Assembly (NCBI RefSeq): GCF_029873635.1
Contig: NC_080423.1
Location: 95,451,191 to 95,515,190 of the forward strand
Direction: 5' to 3'
From: Malania oleifera
Taxonomy: Eukaryota; Streptophyta; Magnoliopsida; Santalales; Ximeniaceae
DNA length: 64,000 nucleotides
Shown: one piece after another, positions 40,961 to 57,167 of the stretch
Layout: each line of letters opens with the position of its first letter
How positions within the stretch are numbered: the first letter of the stretch is position 1
Notes under the pieces: model-generated
Seen by the model: only the letters and a program-made list of their open reading frames with translations
Told to the model about the DNA's origin: nothing
Database searches by the model: none
Translations under genes and position numbers: made by a program

Positions 40961-42840
40961 ATGGTGTCTTTAATTGATGTTGCTCGCCCCATCGAGATTG
41001 TTTTAAATGGCTCTAACTACAATACTTGGGCTCAACAAATGTCAATTTTTTTGATTGGTTAGCGATTATGACGTTTTGTCACTGGTACAAAACCAAAACT
41101 ACCACGCAATCCATAGAGGAGTTTGATGAGGCTATTGATGAATGACAAAGTACTCACTGTAAGATCTTTTCTTGGTTTATTAATACATCAGTTCCTACTA
41201 TTCAGAGTTTACTTCCTAAGTTTCGTAATGCAAAACTTGCTTGGGATTTTTTGGTAAAACGATACAACTGTGGCACTAATGTTGAGCTCGAGTTTCAGTT
41301 GGAAACTAAGCTTTCGCATATGCGTCAGGGACCTGGACAGTCTATTGCCGAGTTTCATGCTCAGATTAGTGGCATTTGGGATCAGCTTTCTCAAGCTGAC
41401 CCTGCTTTTTCTGATGAACAGTCCATTAAGCTTTTTACTGCCTATTGGGATCGTCGTCAATTCCTATACTTTATTATGCATATCCGAGATGAATTTGAAA
41501 ATACTCAAGCTTCTTTGTTACACCGCCCTCCTCTTCCTACACTTGAGGTTGCTCTTGCGGAGCTCATTTCTGAGGAGACACGACAACAGACTCGTCGAGT
41601 TCATTCTCCAGATATGGTCTTGGGTACCGCTCCGACTAGCTCCTCTACTTCTACTGCAATTGTTGCTGCTTCTAGACCGCACCGTTTCCATGGCCAGTGC
41701 CACTATTGTAAGGAAGACGGTCATCGTATTTCCGATTGTCCTAAGAAGAAGGCCAAGGATGCTAGGGATGTTCTCAAGGCTAAGGCATCTTCCTCTTCCA
41801 AGCTTGTTGCTGCTGTTTCTACCAGCTCCTCAGTTTCTGCACCTCCTTTGTTGTGTCTTTCTGCAGCTGACCTTGAGGCAATTATCACCCAGGTTCTATC
41901 CCGCACTTCTACTGCCTTATCGGTTTCCATAGGTACCTCTACATCTTGGTTTATTGACTCTACTTGTTGCAATCATATGACATCTGATTCCTCTTTAGTG
42001 ACGCATAAGCAGTCTTTAACTCCTGTTCCCTTAATTTATATTGTTGATGGTTTGCATATGTCTGTTAGTCATCTTGGTCATGTTTCTACTCCTACTTTTT
42101 TTGTACTTAACATATATGTTGTGCCTAACTTATCTATTAATCTCCTTTCTGTTGGTCAACTTGTTGAAAGTGGTTTGATCTTAACCTTTTCTCATAAAGG
42201 TTGTGATGTGCATGATCCGAAGACGGGCCAGCTTGTTGGGACTGGGCGTAAAATTGGTCGCCTTTTCGAGCTCACATCTCTGCATTTGCCTCATTCGTGT
42301 TCTTCTCTGTCTCTTTTTACTGCAGTGTCTTCCAATGTTTGGCATTCTCGTCTCAGTCATATCTCGTTGTCTTATGTTCAGTATTTAGCTTCTAGTGGTT
42401 GCTTAGGAAATGTTAAATTTGAACATTTTGATTGTATGCCTTGTCAACTTCGGAAACAGAAAGCTTTACCTTTTAATGAAAGTAATTCTTTGTCTTCTGC
42501 ACCTTTTTATTTGGTTCATTCTGATATTTGGGGACCTGCTCCTATCCTTACTCAGGGCGGGTCTCGTTACTTTGCCATTTTTATCGATGATTACTCTCGG
42601 TATACATGGATTTATCTTTTGCATGATTGCACTGGGTTACTTATTGCTTTTCGTGACTTTAAGCAGATGATTAAAACTCGGTTTGATTGCACCATTAAAT
42701 TCTTTCAGTCCAATAATGCCCTGGAATATACTTCTACCTCTTTCATTGAAGAACTTCGAGAGGCTAGCACCTTATCCCATCGATCATGTCCCTTCACCTC
42801 CCAACAAAATGGGCGTGCACAACGTAAGCGTCATCACATT
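40961..42840 (+). pseudogene. Copia gag, protease and N-terminal integrase
   Basis: ATG at 40961 (MVSLIDVARPIEIVLNGSN), with several stops before 41200. An open frame then runs from 41251. It has gag (LETKLSHMRQGPGQSIAEFH), the zinc finger CHYCKEDGHRISDCPKKK (about 41698-41751), a protease with FIDSTCCNHMTSD where DSGA is expected, the pre-integrase domain WHSRLSHISLSYVQYLAS with CMPCQLRKQ, and an integrase core. The first catalytic Asp (HSDIWG) is kept. The second lies in FFQSNNALEYTS (Asp to Asn) and the Glu lies in QQNGRAQRKRH (Glu to Gln). The frame is cut at 42840 by the solo LTR. Two of three DDE residues are lost, so the integrase was already dead or has decayed. Confidence 0.9.
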
Positions 42841-42899
42841 TGTCGACACCCCAATTTTAACCAGGCCTTTCCGAGGAGACCTCATGTCAAAACCTTTCC

Positions 42900-43660
42900 A
42901 CACTGGTTGTGGACCCCACATATTCTAGTAGGTCCCACATTGGTTGTGGACCCCACACACCCTTGTAGGTCCCACAATGCTTGTGGACCCCACACATTCT
43001 AGTAGGTCCCACATTGGTTGTGGACCCCACACACCCTTGTAGGTCCCGCACTGCTTGTGGACCCCACACATTCTAGTAGGTCCCACATTGGTTGTGGACC
43101 CCACACACCCTTGTAGGTCCCACACTGCTTGTGGACCCCACACATTCTTATAGGTCCCATGGTGTTCGTGGACCCCGCATCCTTTTAGGTCCCACATGGC
43201 TTGTGGGCCCCACATATCTCAGTTGGGCCCCACATGGTTTGTGGACCCCACTTCTCCTGGTACGCTAGCTTGGATTCCTACATCCGATGCACGTTACCCT
43301 CTTTGGTACGCTAGCTCGGATTCCTACATCCGGTGCACGTTACCCCCTCTGGTACGCTAGCTCGGATTCCTACATCCGATGCACGTTACCTGCTCTGGTA
43401 CGCTAGCTCGGATTCCTACATCCGATGCACGTTACCTCTTTTGGCATGCTTGTGTCTACTGGCTCGGGTTCCTATAACCCTTAAATGGCTTGTGGACCCT
43501 ACACATCTTTTTAGGTCCCACATGGCTTGTGGGCCCCACATATCTCAATTGGGCCCCACACGGTTTGTGGGCCCCACTTCTCCTGGTACGCTAGCTCGGA
43601 TTCCTACATCCGGTGCACGTTACCCCCTCTGGTATGCTAGTCCGGATCCACATATCCGGT
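42900..43660. repeat. Two interleaved tandem arrays (37-bp and 46-bp units)
   Basis: The 37-bp unit TTGTGGACCCCACACATTCT plus TAGTAGGTCCCACA starts at 42907, 42944, 42981, 43018, 43055 and 43092, with alternating variants that make a 74-bp higher-order unit. From 43259 a 46-bp unit, GGTACGCTAGCTCGGATTCC plus TACATCCGATGCACGTTACC, occurs four times. Both types then recur once or twice to 43660. Confidence 0.88.
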
Positions 43661-43767
43661 GCCTTGCTAGCTCGGGCTTTTGTAACCCTCAAACGGCTTG
43701 TGGACCCCACATGGCGCGTGGGACCCACACATCTCCGATGGGCTCCACACAGCTTCTAGAACCCTCA

Positions 43768-43804
<37 letters not shown>

Positions 43805-43835
43805 TATTTATTTATTTTAATTTGTCAAATGCAAG

Positions 43836-44515
43836 CATACTTTGTTCCCCCATCATCACTCACCACATGGCATGTTTCTTCCCTTTACCAATCTTCCCAT
43901 ACTATATTCCCTTCATAATTCTTCATCCCATACTTTGTTCCCCCATCATCACTCACCACATGTCATGTTTCTTCCCTTTACCAATCTTCCCATACTATAT
44001 TCCCTTCATAATTCTTCATCCCATACTTTGTTCCCCCATCATCACTCACTACATGTCATGTTTCTTCCCTTTACCAATCTTCCCATACTATATTCCCTTC
44101 ATAATTCTTCATCCCATACTTTGTTCCCCCATCATCACTCACCACATGTCATGTTTCTTCCCTTTACCAATCTTCCCATACTATATTCCCTTCATAATTC
44201 TTCATCCCATACTTGTCCCCCCATCATCACTCACCACATGTCATGTTTCCTCCCTTTATCAATCTTCCCATGCTATATTCTCTTCATTATTCTTTATCCC
44301 ATACTTTGTTCCCTCCATCATCACTCACCACATGTCATGTTTCCTCCCTTTATCAATCTTCCCATGCTATATTCCCTTCATTATTCTTCATCCCATACTT
44401 TGTTCCCTCCATCATCACTCACCACATGTCATGTTTTCTCCTTTTATCATTCTTCCCATGCTAATTTCCCTTCATCATTCTTCCTCCCATACTTGGTTCC
44501 CCCCATCATGACTCC
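43836..44515. repeat. 93-bp tandem array, ~7 copies
   Basis: Units of TTTGTTCCCCCATCATCACT plus CACCACATGTCATG start at 43841, 43934, 44027 and 44120, exactly 93 bp apart, then continue with more divergence to 44515. Because 93 is a multiple of three, two reading frames stay open across the array and give repetitive pseudo-proteins. It is preceded by a (TAT)n run at about 43766-43804. Confidence 0.9.
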
Positions 44516-46124
44516 CCTATGTCTTCTTTCCTATGCTTGCCCCAAGCTAAGCCTATAAATAGCCCTCTCATTTCAAGCACAAGGGGAGAGCTCTTAGTGG
44601 TGGTAAGGAGAAGATTTCAAATATTGAAGTTTTCTATCACGAGTTTGTGAAGTTAGTCTTTTTTTTGAGTAAAAATCAAGAGGTCGACTAATCCCGTTTC
44701 CTATCGGTGTTGAGTCACCCCATTTGAAGAAGGCACCCCGTAGTGCCTCAAATCAGAGCTCAAGAACAACTCTCGGGAAGACGTTGTAGAGCGGCCCTAG
44801 TAGACTCATCAACAGGAGAAGAAGACCGAAGGAGAAAAAGACGATAGGTAAGACCAATGAACTTTCTCTTCCTATGTTACATTTCCGTCCCCCTTTCCCT
44901 AATCGGCCTCTGTTGGTTTATTTGACTTTATTTCACTTTTCTTTACTTTAAATAGCTTCCTTTTAACTCATAAAAAACAAAAAAACAAAAAAATTTTCAT
45001 AAAAGATACAAAAATTCAGAAAAATTTTCAAAGAAAATTCAAAAATTTTTAAAGCTTTGAAACTTATTTACCTTTGAAAATTTTTGAAGAAAATCCAAGA
45101 AAGTTTCTAACATGTTTGGCAAAGGTTAGATTTGTTTCCCTACATTCAAGATTTTCAAAAATACATTCTAAAGGCATATCTTTAAAACCATGACTTTCGT
45201 GATTGTTGTCTAAAATTCTGTTGTATTCGGAAGGACATTGGAAAATTCCGAAAAATCATTGGTCTCGACCAAGACCTTAAACTGGTTTTTCCCCCCCACA
45301 CCGGTCAACGTTTGACCGGCTCACCATTCCCAAACTGGTTCACCCCAGTTTTCTCCATTTCGCTTGTATATTGTTGTTGTATCCATAAAATTCACAAAAA
45401 TCATGAAATTTTCAAAAATTCCAAAAGTATTTTCACATTTTGGTTTCAATTGATTTCATTTGTGTTATTTTGAAAGTTCGGGAAAAATATCAAAAATCAT
45501 TTTCACACTTAGGAAAAATCACAAAAATATCTTTTTAGGCACAAGAAAAATTCATTCCAATCCCGAACCAATCTCAAAAACCTCCCGAAATAGTATTTTT
45601 GATACTTAAAAAAAAAAAAAAAACCTATAGATTTCAAAATCCTCGGGAGCGTATTTTGTATCCTATTTTCGATTTTCCTTCCCGATGATTGCAAACGAGA
45701 ACATTGACTCTTCGGAGTACTAGATTGCCCCGGTTCTGAGGGAATACCTATATAGTATTTTCATTTTGTTTTTGACTTTTGAAAGGGAGTAATCTTTAAA
45801 GGCTTATTACATTTATTTCGGGAAAACTCTTTATTAATCTGGTACCATTCGTAAGAACGGGCGTGTAGGGGGTGCTAATACCTTCCCCTTGCGTAACCAT
45901 ACTCCCGAGCCTAACTTTGGTGACGCAGACCGATTCTACCCCTAACGGGGTAGCAATCAAGTGTTCTAACCACACTTCAAAAGGTTAGTGGCGACTCCAC
46001 CACACATCGTTTTCCACGAAAATTCACATTTTCAAAATACACATTCATTTTTCCCAGTTCGCAAGCCGAACCCATTTTTAAACCAGAGATTGGTTCTCTG
46101 GGTCGGGTCCGGGACGTCGCGACA

Positions 46125-48295
46125 ACATTCTTGACACTGTTCGCTCTCAACTCGTCTCTGCATCCCTCCCAAATTCCTTTTGGGGTGAAGATGCTCTTAC
46201 CACTATTTACACTATTAATCGGGTTCCCACCCCTATTCTTTCCAATAAATCTTCATATGAGGCTTTCTATGGAAAGGTACCTGATTATTATCTTCTCATA
46301 GTATTTGGTTGTGCTTGCTTTGTTTTGCTCCCATCTCATGAACATACCAAACTTGAACCTTGCTCTCGTCTTTGTTACTTTCTTGGTTATGGCATTGAAC
46401 ACAAGGGATAGGGGTGCTACGATCCCATAGCCAAGTGTCTTCGAGTCTCTCGGCATGTTCGATTTTGGGAACACAAAATGTTCACTAGTATCTCTCCATT
46501 TTCTTCCGATTGTCCCTCATTCTCTCCCATTTTCACTGATCCTACCATAGATCCCTCTCCCACTTTCTCTTCTAATGCAGGTCATGAAAACTCATCAAGT
46601 GATCCCTTCGTGTCTGCCGCTCCTAAACCTGGCCCGTCTGATGATCATGCCATCGCTTCGTCTTCGCCTGAGTCCTCTGATTTGGATGTCCGTCGTTCTA
46701 GTCAGGTAAGGGCACCTCCTACCTATCTTAGTGATTATCACTATTTTTCTACTCTTGAATCCCTTCACGAGCCTCACAGTTATCGCGAAGCTTGTTATGT
46801 TCTTGCTTGGTAGCAAGTTATGTCTGAAGAACTTGATGCACTTCACAAAACACATACTTGGGACTAGGTTTACCTGCCTCCTGGTAAGACTGTAGTTGGG
46901 AACAAATGGGTGTATAAATGGAAAACAAACTCCGACGGTTTTGAAGTAAGACATAAAGCTCGTTTAGTGGCAAAGGGCTTTACTCAGGAATATGACATTG
47001 ATTATGAGGAGACATTTGCCCATGTTGCTCGTATTACCTCCGTTCGCTTCCTTTTGGCTGTTGCCTCTACCCAACGATGGCCGTTATTTCATATGGATGT
47101 CAAGAATGCCTTCTTACATGGTGATTTGGCTGAGGAGGTATATATGCAGCCCCCTCCTAGGTATCCTCATTCTCCTGGTAAGGTCTGTCGTCACCGCCGT
47201 GCTCTATATGGGCTTAAGCGAGCTCCCCGTGCTTGGTTTGCCAAGTTCAGCTCCACTGTTGCACAACTTGGGTTTGCTTCTAGCCCCTACGATTCAGCCC
47301 TTTTTACCCGTCACACTGCTACTGGCATCACTATTCTACTACTTTATGTTGACGATATGATTATTACCGGTGATGATACTTCTAGTATTCATGAGCTTAA
47401 GCAATTTATATGTCAGCAGTTTGAGATGAAAGACCTTGGTTCTCTTCGCTACTTCCTTGGCTTAGAAGTGTCCTCTACCTCTGATGGCTACTCCTTGACC
47501 CAAGCCAAATATGCCTCTGATCTTCTTACACATGCTGGTCTCACCGATTGTAAGATAACTGATAGTCTGCTGGAGCCCAACATCGAGCTTCGTCCTACTG
47601 ATGGGGAGCTTCTTCCCTATGCCACTCGTTATCGCTAGCTTGTTGGTAGCTTGATTTATCTCACTGTCACTCGACCAGACATTGCCTATGCTGTGCATCT
47701 TGTTAGCCAATTTATGTCAGCTCCTCGTTCCGTTCACTATGCAGCTATTCTTCGCATCTTGTGATATTTGAAGGGCATATTATTTCATGGACTTTTTTTT
47801 TTTTTTTTCCTTTTCCTCATCCTTGACGTTACAAGTTTATTCAAATGCTGATTGGGAAGGGGACCTTACTAATCGTTGGTCTACCACTGGTTTTCTTTTT
47901 TTACTTGGTGACTCTCTTATCTCTTGACGGAGCAAAAAGTAGACTGTTGTTGCTCGCTCTAGCACGAGGCTGAGTATCGAGCTTTCGCTGATACTACTTC
48001 TGAGCTTCTTTGGCTTCTCCAAGATATGGGTGTTCCTTAGCCCTCGAGCACTCCACTTTATTGTGACAATCATAGTGCTGTCCAGATTGCTCACAACAAT
48101 GTTTTTCATGAATGCACCAAACACATTGAGATCGACTGTCATTTTGTGCGTCATCATCTTCAGGACGGGACACTTCGCCTCTTGTCAGTTCCTTCGGTTG
48201 ATCAGTTGACTGATATCTTCAAGAAAGCTCATCCACCTGGTCGTCATCGTGCTTTACTCTGCAAACTCCAGATGTCATCTTCGATACCACCTTGA
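46125..48295 (+). pseudogene. Copia integrase C-terminus, reverse transcriptase and RNase H
   Basis: It continues the frame broken at 42840: ILDTVRSQLVSASLPNSFWG, then INRVPTPILSNKSSYEAFYG, a stop, and a Ser/Pro-rich linker (46478-46813). RT is mostly open from 46910 to 47638 ([60 protein letters not shown], active-site LLYVDDMIITGDD). After a stop, RNase H gives [20 protein letters not shown] and LYCDNHSAVQIAHNNVFH. A T-run at about 47789-47808 disrupts the frame. It ends at TGA 48293-48295, just before the polypurine tract. Confidence 0.9.
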
Positions 48296-48308
48296 GTTTG
48301 AGGGGGAA

Positions 48309-48430
48309 TGTTAGCATATCTCTCTAAAATACCCTTATACCCTTATATGCCTCCTTCTCCTATAAAAGGGATGATCTTGTACAGTTGTATGTGTACAAAA
48401 AGATTAATAAAATTTGCATTAATCTTAACA
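48309..48430 (+). repeat. Copia 3' LTR
   Basis: About 97% identical to the 5' LTR (roughly 4 of 122 differ). It is preceded by the polypurine tract and followed by the CCTCA duplication. Confidence 0.92.
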
Positions 48431-48435
48431 CCTCA

Positions 48436-51848
<3,413 letters not shown>

Positions 51849-53848
51849 TGTAATGACTCAAAGAATAATGATATTTAAATAATAAAGAGGAAGGTAAATG
51901 GAAACAGTAACAGAAGGAGGCAGTCAACTTCGTCGACGACATTGCATTTTGGAGGTGATAATTCCAACAAATTTTCCAGGCCTCGTCGACGAACATAGGG
52001 GTTTCGTCGACGAGGGTTCTTCAGGATCTCGTTAATGAGGTCTTGTCTCGTTGACGAGAAGATACCGAGAGGGATTTTCGGAAGTCTGAAATTCATCGAC
52101 GAACTTTCTACAGGACTCGTCGACGAAGTGACGTGGTTCGTCGATGAATCCTGCAGTATAAATTAATAGTGCTAAACTTAGTTTTCTTGCTCAGAAAACT
52201 CACCGAACCTTCTCTTCTCTCTCCTTTACGGCCCTTACCCCTTCTTTCTTCAATTTCAGCCCTGTTAGTCGCCAGATCGACGATCTGAGGCCACCACGAT
52301 GCTCCTGGCGGAGTTCTCTTCAAGTCTGCTGGGCGCGGATCATCGATGGGATCAAGTCAAATTTCTCCCCAGAATCAGGGTAAGGCCTTTTAGCCAAATT
52401 TTGGCCTTCTGGCAGTTGTAGGAAATGATGCAGGTAAAGAAATATTGATATTCTGTTCTAGCGAATGTTGTTTTCAGGGTGTCGTGTAGGAAGCCCTGCG
52501 GGGATAGGACCGGTATACGATAAGGGCTTTTTAATAGTGAGGTAAGGGAAATATGCTATGCTAGGTTATTCGAGTATGATTTCAGTATAAAATTATATAT
52601 ATTCTACCATATTAGTATTTACAAAAAAAATTTATACAGTTTATCAAGTATGATTAATATGCTTTAAAATTACTGTGTGGCTTGAGAATAAAGATATTGT
52701 ACAGAAACATGCTCTACAATATTTTTCAGAGTTATGTTTTACAGAATATATATAGACAGAGGAAATATTTTATAGTAATTACATAATACCATGATTATAT
52801 AGTTGATACAGATACAATTTACAGTATCATGACATACAGTTTTACAATTCCTATTAGAAATACAGTTGATACAGATACAATTTAGCACAGCGTCATGGTT
52901 AATACAATTATTACAGAATCATGGTAAAACAGATAGTTATATACAAAAATGTATTATATAGTATCAGACCCTGTTGGACCATTATAGTTTACAGAACATG
53001 GTGCCATAGCTACATACAGCATAGAGTGCAACCACCTATTCAGATATACGTGGTATAACAGTCGATCATTTAGAACCCACGAGTGGACAGGCTCCCCATC
53101 AAATATGGGTTGAGGAGGGCTGATCAGATTGATGGAGTATATTGGTTTATCCTGGTCGGCCAGCCAGGGTAGATCCTACCTACGGGCCGCACAACCCTGT
53201 CATGAGGGGTTAAATCATGACACACAGTTGTCCACAGGGAAGTTTTCAGTTATTATATGTATATACAGTTTTACAGTAGCATTGGGTGTACCTATGTATA
53301 GTAGAAGTATCATGAATGGAAAACCTATAAAAGCAAAATATGTTAAGCAACATGGGTACATGTGGTAGCTTTATACGTTATTTGTACTTGTATTCTCATA
53401 TTCATTTAGACATGACTATTATTGGAAACAGATTTTTATGGTATGGTAACTCATTTGCCACACACTAGCAATAGCATATTTTATCTTACTAAGTGTTGGC
53501 TCATCCCATTACTTTAACATTTTTCAAGTGACCCAGGTAAGCGAGCAGATCAGACTCGTAGATAGACGGGCCTTAGTATTGCCTTGACAATAGAGTGAGT
53601 ATTTTTGGGAGTATTTTTGTATAGCCCTAGCCTAGTTAAGGGTATTTTTGAGAAGCAATCATATATGTATATTTTGAGGAACCTTTTAGCACTTTGGTAT
53701 TGTATATAATTTTATATGGTTATGTTTATTTGATTTTTGCTTCTCGCTGCTTAGGTTAATGGTTGGGTTTAATTCAGTTTGGTATCAGAGCTTTATAAAT
53801 GTTATAGTATAAAAAAAAAAAACCCAAGTTAAATAGCAGGTTGTTACA
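51849..53848 (+). mobile_element. Gypsy-type solo LTR (2.0 kb, plus)
   Basis: It begins TGTAATGACTCAAAG and ends GGTTGTTACA. The flanks TGTCA and AGTCA match at four of five bases. In order it has eight TCGTCGACGA-like motifs (51929-52150), TATAAATTAA at 52157, a long leader with pyrimidine-rich DNA, an AT-rich stretch, and a GCTGCTTAGG block shared with 30546-32650. A TTTGGTATCAGAGC motif lies at 53778-53791, upstream of the LTR end. No coding region is present. Same family as 30546-32650 (minus) and 62664-64000 (plus). Confidence 0.72.
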
Positions 53849-54029
53849 AGTCACGCTACGAATGGTGACATGTGGCACCCTTAGGATCGCACATTTAGGA
53901 GCAATGTGACACAATCCTGGCCATCCAATTTGTGTTTTCTTTGGGCGGTTGGATCACTGCCACGTTAGCAATTCATGTCAAATTCTTAAAACCAACTGAA
54001 ATTTGCCACGTAGAGGGTGACATCACCCC

Positions 54030-56737
54030 TGTTGCAGAAAATTTAAAACAAATAATAATAAACAAAATAAGAAGTGCCACGTCTGGCCATCGCTGGCTGA
54101 CACATAGCCACTTTTCCCCAACCGGATCAAATTTAGTTTGACTCGGGTCAACAATTGACTCGGTTTGGACTGATTCATTTTAGTTAATTTAAAAATTAAT
54201 TTTTAATTTTTTAAAATTTTGAAAAATAAAAATATCAAAAATGAAGGAAAAAGTCTTTAAAAATTCCAGAAAATAGCAGAAAAATGTTTGAAAATTTTTA
54301 GAAAATTCTAAAAATTTTTGGAAAAATCTTGGAATGTTTTAAAGATTCTTTTTGATCAAATTTGATGAATTTTTTAATTATTATCTCTATATATTCTATT
54401 TTTGTGTGTGTGCGTCCCAAAAAATAAACAAATGGTAAAATGTATTTCAAACTTCATCTATATTAGTTCTGAGGGGTGTTTATCTAATAAGATCCCCTCC
54501 TTTGGAGGTCTTATTAGACATTCCTAAATCGCACCTTATTTTACATTTCTTTTAAAATTTAAAATTTATTTATTTATTTTAAAGTATTTAATTAAAGACC
54601 ATTAGATTTAGTTTAGGGATAATTCAAGGTTAATTAGGTACTAGTTGTAGAACGGGTGTGCTAGTACCTACCCCTCGCATAACTAAACTCTTGATCCTAA
54701 GTCTGGTAAATGTCGATCAAGACTACTGGTTCCTTGGCCTTAGGATTAGTCTAGAGATCAATCAACAAGTAGTAATTAGATGAACTAACCGCTCTTAGGT
54801 AAATAACATATTAGTGGCAACTCCGTCAAACTTATAATATTATTATTCCTCGCTATTCCGTACCCTCTTCCAAGATGTTACAATAGTTTAGCGACTTCAT
54901 TTGGGATTCTTAAAGAGTTGTCTCATTCATTATTTAAGAATTATCCTAAATATCAATTTAATGATCATTTTGATTGCTTCATGATATTTTACCTATAAAT
55001 ATGAATAATTGTTGTGTACTTGTGAATATATTACCTATGTATATAACTCTTATATGTATGTTGTGAATGAATGGATAAATATGTGCAGGGTGTGATGATG
55101 TGTTGGAATTTGAGGATAGACTTTTAAATCTATCTGAGGACACACACTTTCACAAGCCCTATACCCAGGCTTTACCCTTTTGGAAATAGATAAGGATGTA
55201 GTACCATTAGCTCCTATGAGACAAGGTCTTTGGGGGTGCTTGAGCCACTACGCTCAGCATGCATGTACTTTATCCAAGCCCATTAGGTATGGATAGAGGA
55301 CATTTTGGGAACCTATTGTTGATAGGAAATAGAGCTTGAACCACACATACTTGACTCTAGTTTCCTCCCTTAGGATAGAGCCCCAAAGAAAACCTGTAAG
55401 CAACAAATCCGCTTGGAGTTAGGACAAGAGTTTCATCCTTCTTCACATGACTTAATTAATCTATTATTTTGTTCTATATGTTTGAGTTTCTTTGTATTTT
55501 TTCCCACATTTTGCATTCATTTTAGGCATACGCACTACTTTGCCAAAATTTCGAATTAGTTCTAAATCACCCCATGGACAACTCGGCAGTGGTATACAAT
55601 GAAAAAGAGATGGAGGTTCAGTTAGAGTCCAAAAAAGTCATTAGAAAAGTAGTTGGGTTGAAGGAATTAAAGTGATTGAAGAAAGAATCGAGGAGTAATA
55701 TGGTCAGGCTGGTGCGATCCTCACAGATCTCCAACCATTGTGTTCTCAAGTAGTTCCTACTCTTTAGATGAAACTTTTAGTTGTTAGGTCTCGCCTCAGT
55801 TTCAGATAGAAATGGATGTTCAAAGAAACAATATGACTACAGGAAAAGGTAGGGTTGCATAAAATATTTCTTAACTGAGGAAAGATCTGTCATGAGCTAA
55901 ATTGAATGCTCAGCAAATGGGATAATTCTTAGGAGCCAGTAGAGGAAAAAAAAAGTATTTGCAAGTCAAGGAGGACAGTTCAATTTTGAAATTGCATGAT
56001 GTACATCAAGAGATGGGTCGGTTTGAGCGTTTTCCTTAGGTAACATGTTTTTTTTTTTTTTTGGAATTTTGGCAAAGTGGTTGTTTTAGATTGGCATAAG
56101 CATTCATGCATTTCATGCATGGTCATGCGTACATAGTTATTGCCTATAGGTCATTACTGACATTCCATTTGCCTACAAAATCAGTGTGTAAGAGTGGCAA
56201 AGTCAGAAATATAACAAAATCTTGGGGTTCCAACATTGAGCAAAACAAGGCAATATCCATGTGCCACATGTTCTAGAAAATTTTAAAAAAATTGATAAAA
56301 AAAAAAGAATAATAAGTTGTACCATGTGTCACCACTGCTGGCTAACACGTGGCCACTTTTCCCCAACCTGGTCAAACCTAGTTTGACCCAAGTCAATGTG
56401 AGCTAACCTGGTTCAGACCGGTTGAATCGGTCCAAATTGTCGGTTCACTTTATTTAATTTAAAAATTAATTTTTATTTTTAAAATTTTTAAAAATTAGGA
56501 AAAATAGTAAAAAAATTAAAAATAGAAAAAAAAACCAAGGTTATTTTGACTCCAATAACAAAAAAAATGGGAAAAATAAAATTTTCAAAAATGAAAGGAA
56601 AAGTTTTTAAAAATCTCAGAAAAGTGCAGAAAAATGTTGAAAAATTTTCAGAAAATTCTAAAAAAAATTTGAAAAAAATCTTGGAATGTTTTAAAGACTC
56701 TTTTTAATCAAATTTAATGAATTTTTTAATTATTATT

Positions 56738-56787
<50 letters not shown>

Positions 56788-57167
56788 AATTTGTGTGTGT
56801 GCGTCCCAATGATTAAACAAAGGGTGAAGAGGTATTTCATACTTCACTTATATTAGTTCTAAGGGGGGTTTATTCAATAAAATATTCTCCTTTGGAGGTC
56901 TGATGAGACATTCTTAAATCGCACCTTATCTTGCATTTTCTTTTAAAATTTAAAATTTTATTTATTTAATTAAAAGGAGTTAATTAAAGACATATAGACC
57001 GAGACTACTGTTTCCTTGGCCTTAAGATTAGCCTAGAGACCAATCAACAAGTAGTAATTAGGTGAGCTAACCACCCTTAGGAAAATAACAAGTTAGTGGC
57101 GCCTCCATCGAACTTATGATATTATTATTTCTCGTCATTTTGGACCCTCCTCCGGGATGTTGTGACA
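54030..57167 (+). mobile_element. Ogre/Tat-like gypsy element, non-coding internal region
   Basis: Two direct repeats, about 54030-54882 and about 56265-57167, share long blocks: CTTTTCCCCAAC, AATCTTGGAATGTTTTAAAG, GTGTGTGTGCGTCCCAA, TCCTTTGGAGGTCT, ATCAACAAGTAGTAATTAG. They end GATGTTACA or GATGTTGTGACA. Right after the first is TTTAGCGACTTCATTTGGGA (54887), close to the TGGCGACTCCACTGGGGA primer-binding site of Ogre/Tat elements (tRNA-Arg type). The internal region (about 54907-56264) has no RT or integrase; a start at 55574 (MDNSAVVYNEKEMEVQLE) could be a gag vestige. The left LTR boundary is unclear, perhaps because of the solo LTR next to it. The second LTR has an expanded (AT)n at 56742-56784. 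Confidence 0.65.

Larger units (their letters stand above)
42841..46124 (+). mobile_element. Ogre/Tat-like gypsy solo LTR (3.3 kb) inside Copia integrase
   Basis: It begins TGTCGACACCCCAATTTTAA and ends GGGACGTCGCGACA, flanked by perfect ACATT copies (42836-42840 and 46125-46129). It has no internal region. The interior is arrays (42900-43660 and 43836-44515), then a CCTATAAATAGCCC TATA box at about 44552-44565, then the leader. The 3' part, with GGCGTGTAGGGGGTGCTAAT and GTTAGTGGCGACTCCACC, is shared with the element at 54030-57167 and is the signature of Ogre/Tat LTRs. Long open frames inside (up to 392 codons at 43333-44511) are products of the in-phase 93-bp repeats. Confidence 0.88.
39860..48430 (+). 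mobile_element. Complete Ty1/copia retrotransposon (plus) split by a solo LTR
   Basis: The LTRs are 39860-39981 and 48309-48430 (122 bp each), which differ at about four positions. The target duplication is perfect: CCTCA at 39855-39859 and 48431-48435. The primer-binding site TGGTATCAGAGCC is at 39982 and the polypurine tract TTTGAGGGGGAA ends at 48308. Without the 3.3-kb solo LTR (42841-46124) the element is about 5.28 kb, normal for copia. The very short LTRs suit the Ale/Retrofit-like lineage. The leader of about 980 bp before gag is unusually GC-rich (40020-40500) and contains an internal ~83-bp direct repeat. Every domain has stops or lost catalytic residues. Confidence 0.93.

Noticed and set aside
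43333-44511. 392-codon open frame that looks like a repetitive protein
   Set aside because: It is produced by 46-bp and 93-bp tandem arrays inside a solo LTR with a perfect target duplication; the overlapping frame is equally open, as expected from a repeat length divisible by three.
53778-53791. TTTGGTATCAGAGC resembling a Met-tRNA primer-binding site
   Set aside because: The LTR end with GTTACA and the TGTCA/AGTCA flanks lies 57 bp further on, and the related LTR at 30546-32650 aligns through this position, so it is inside the LTR.
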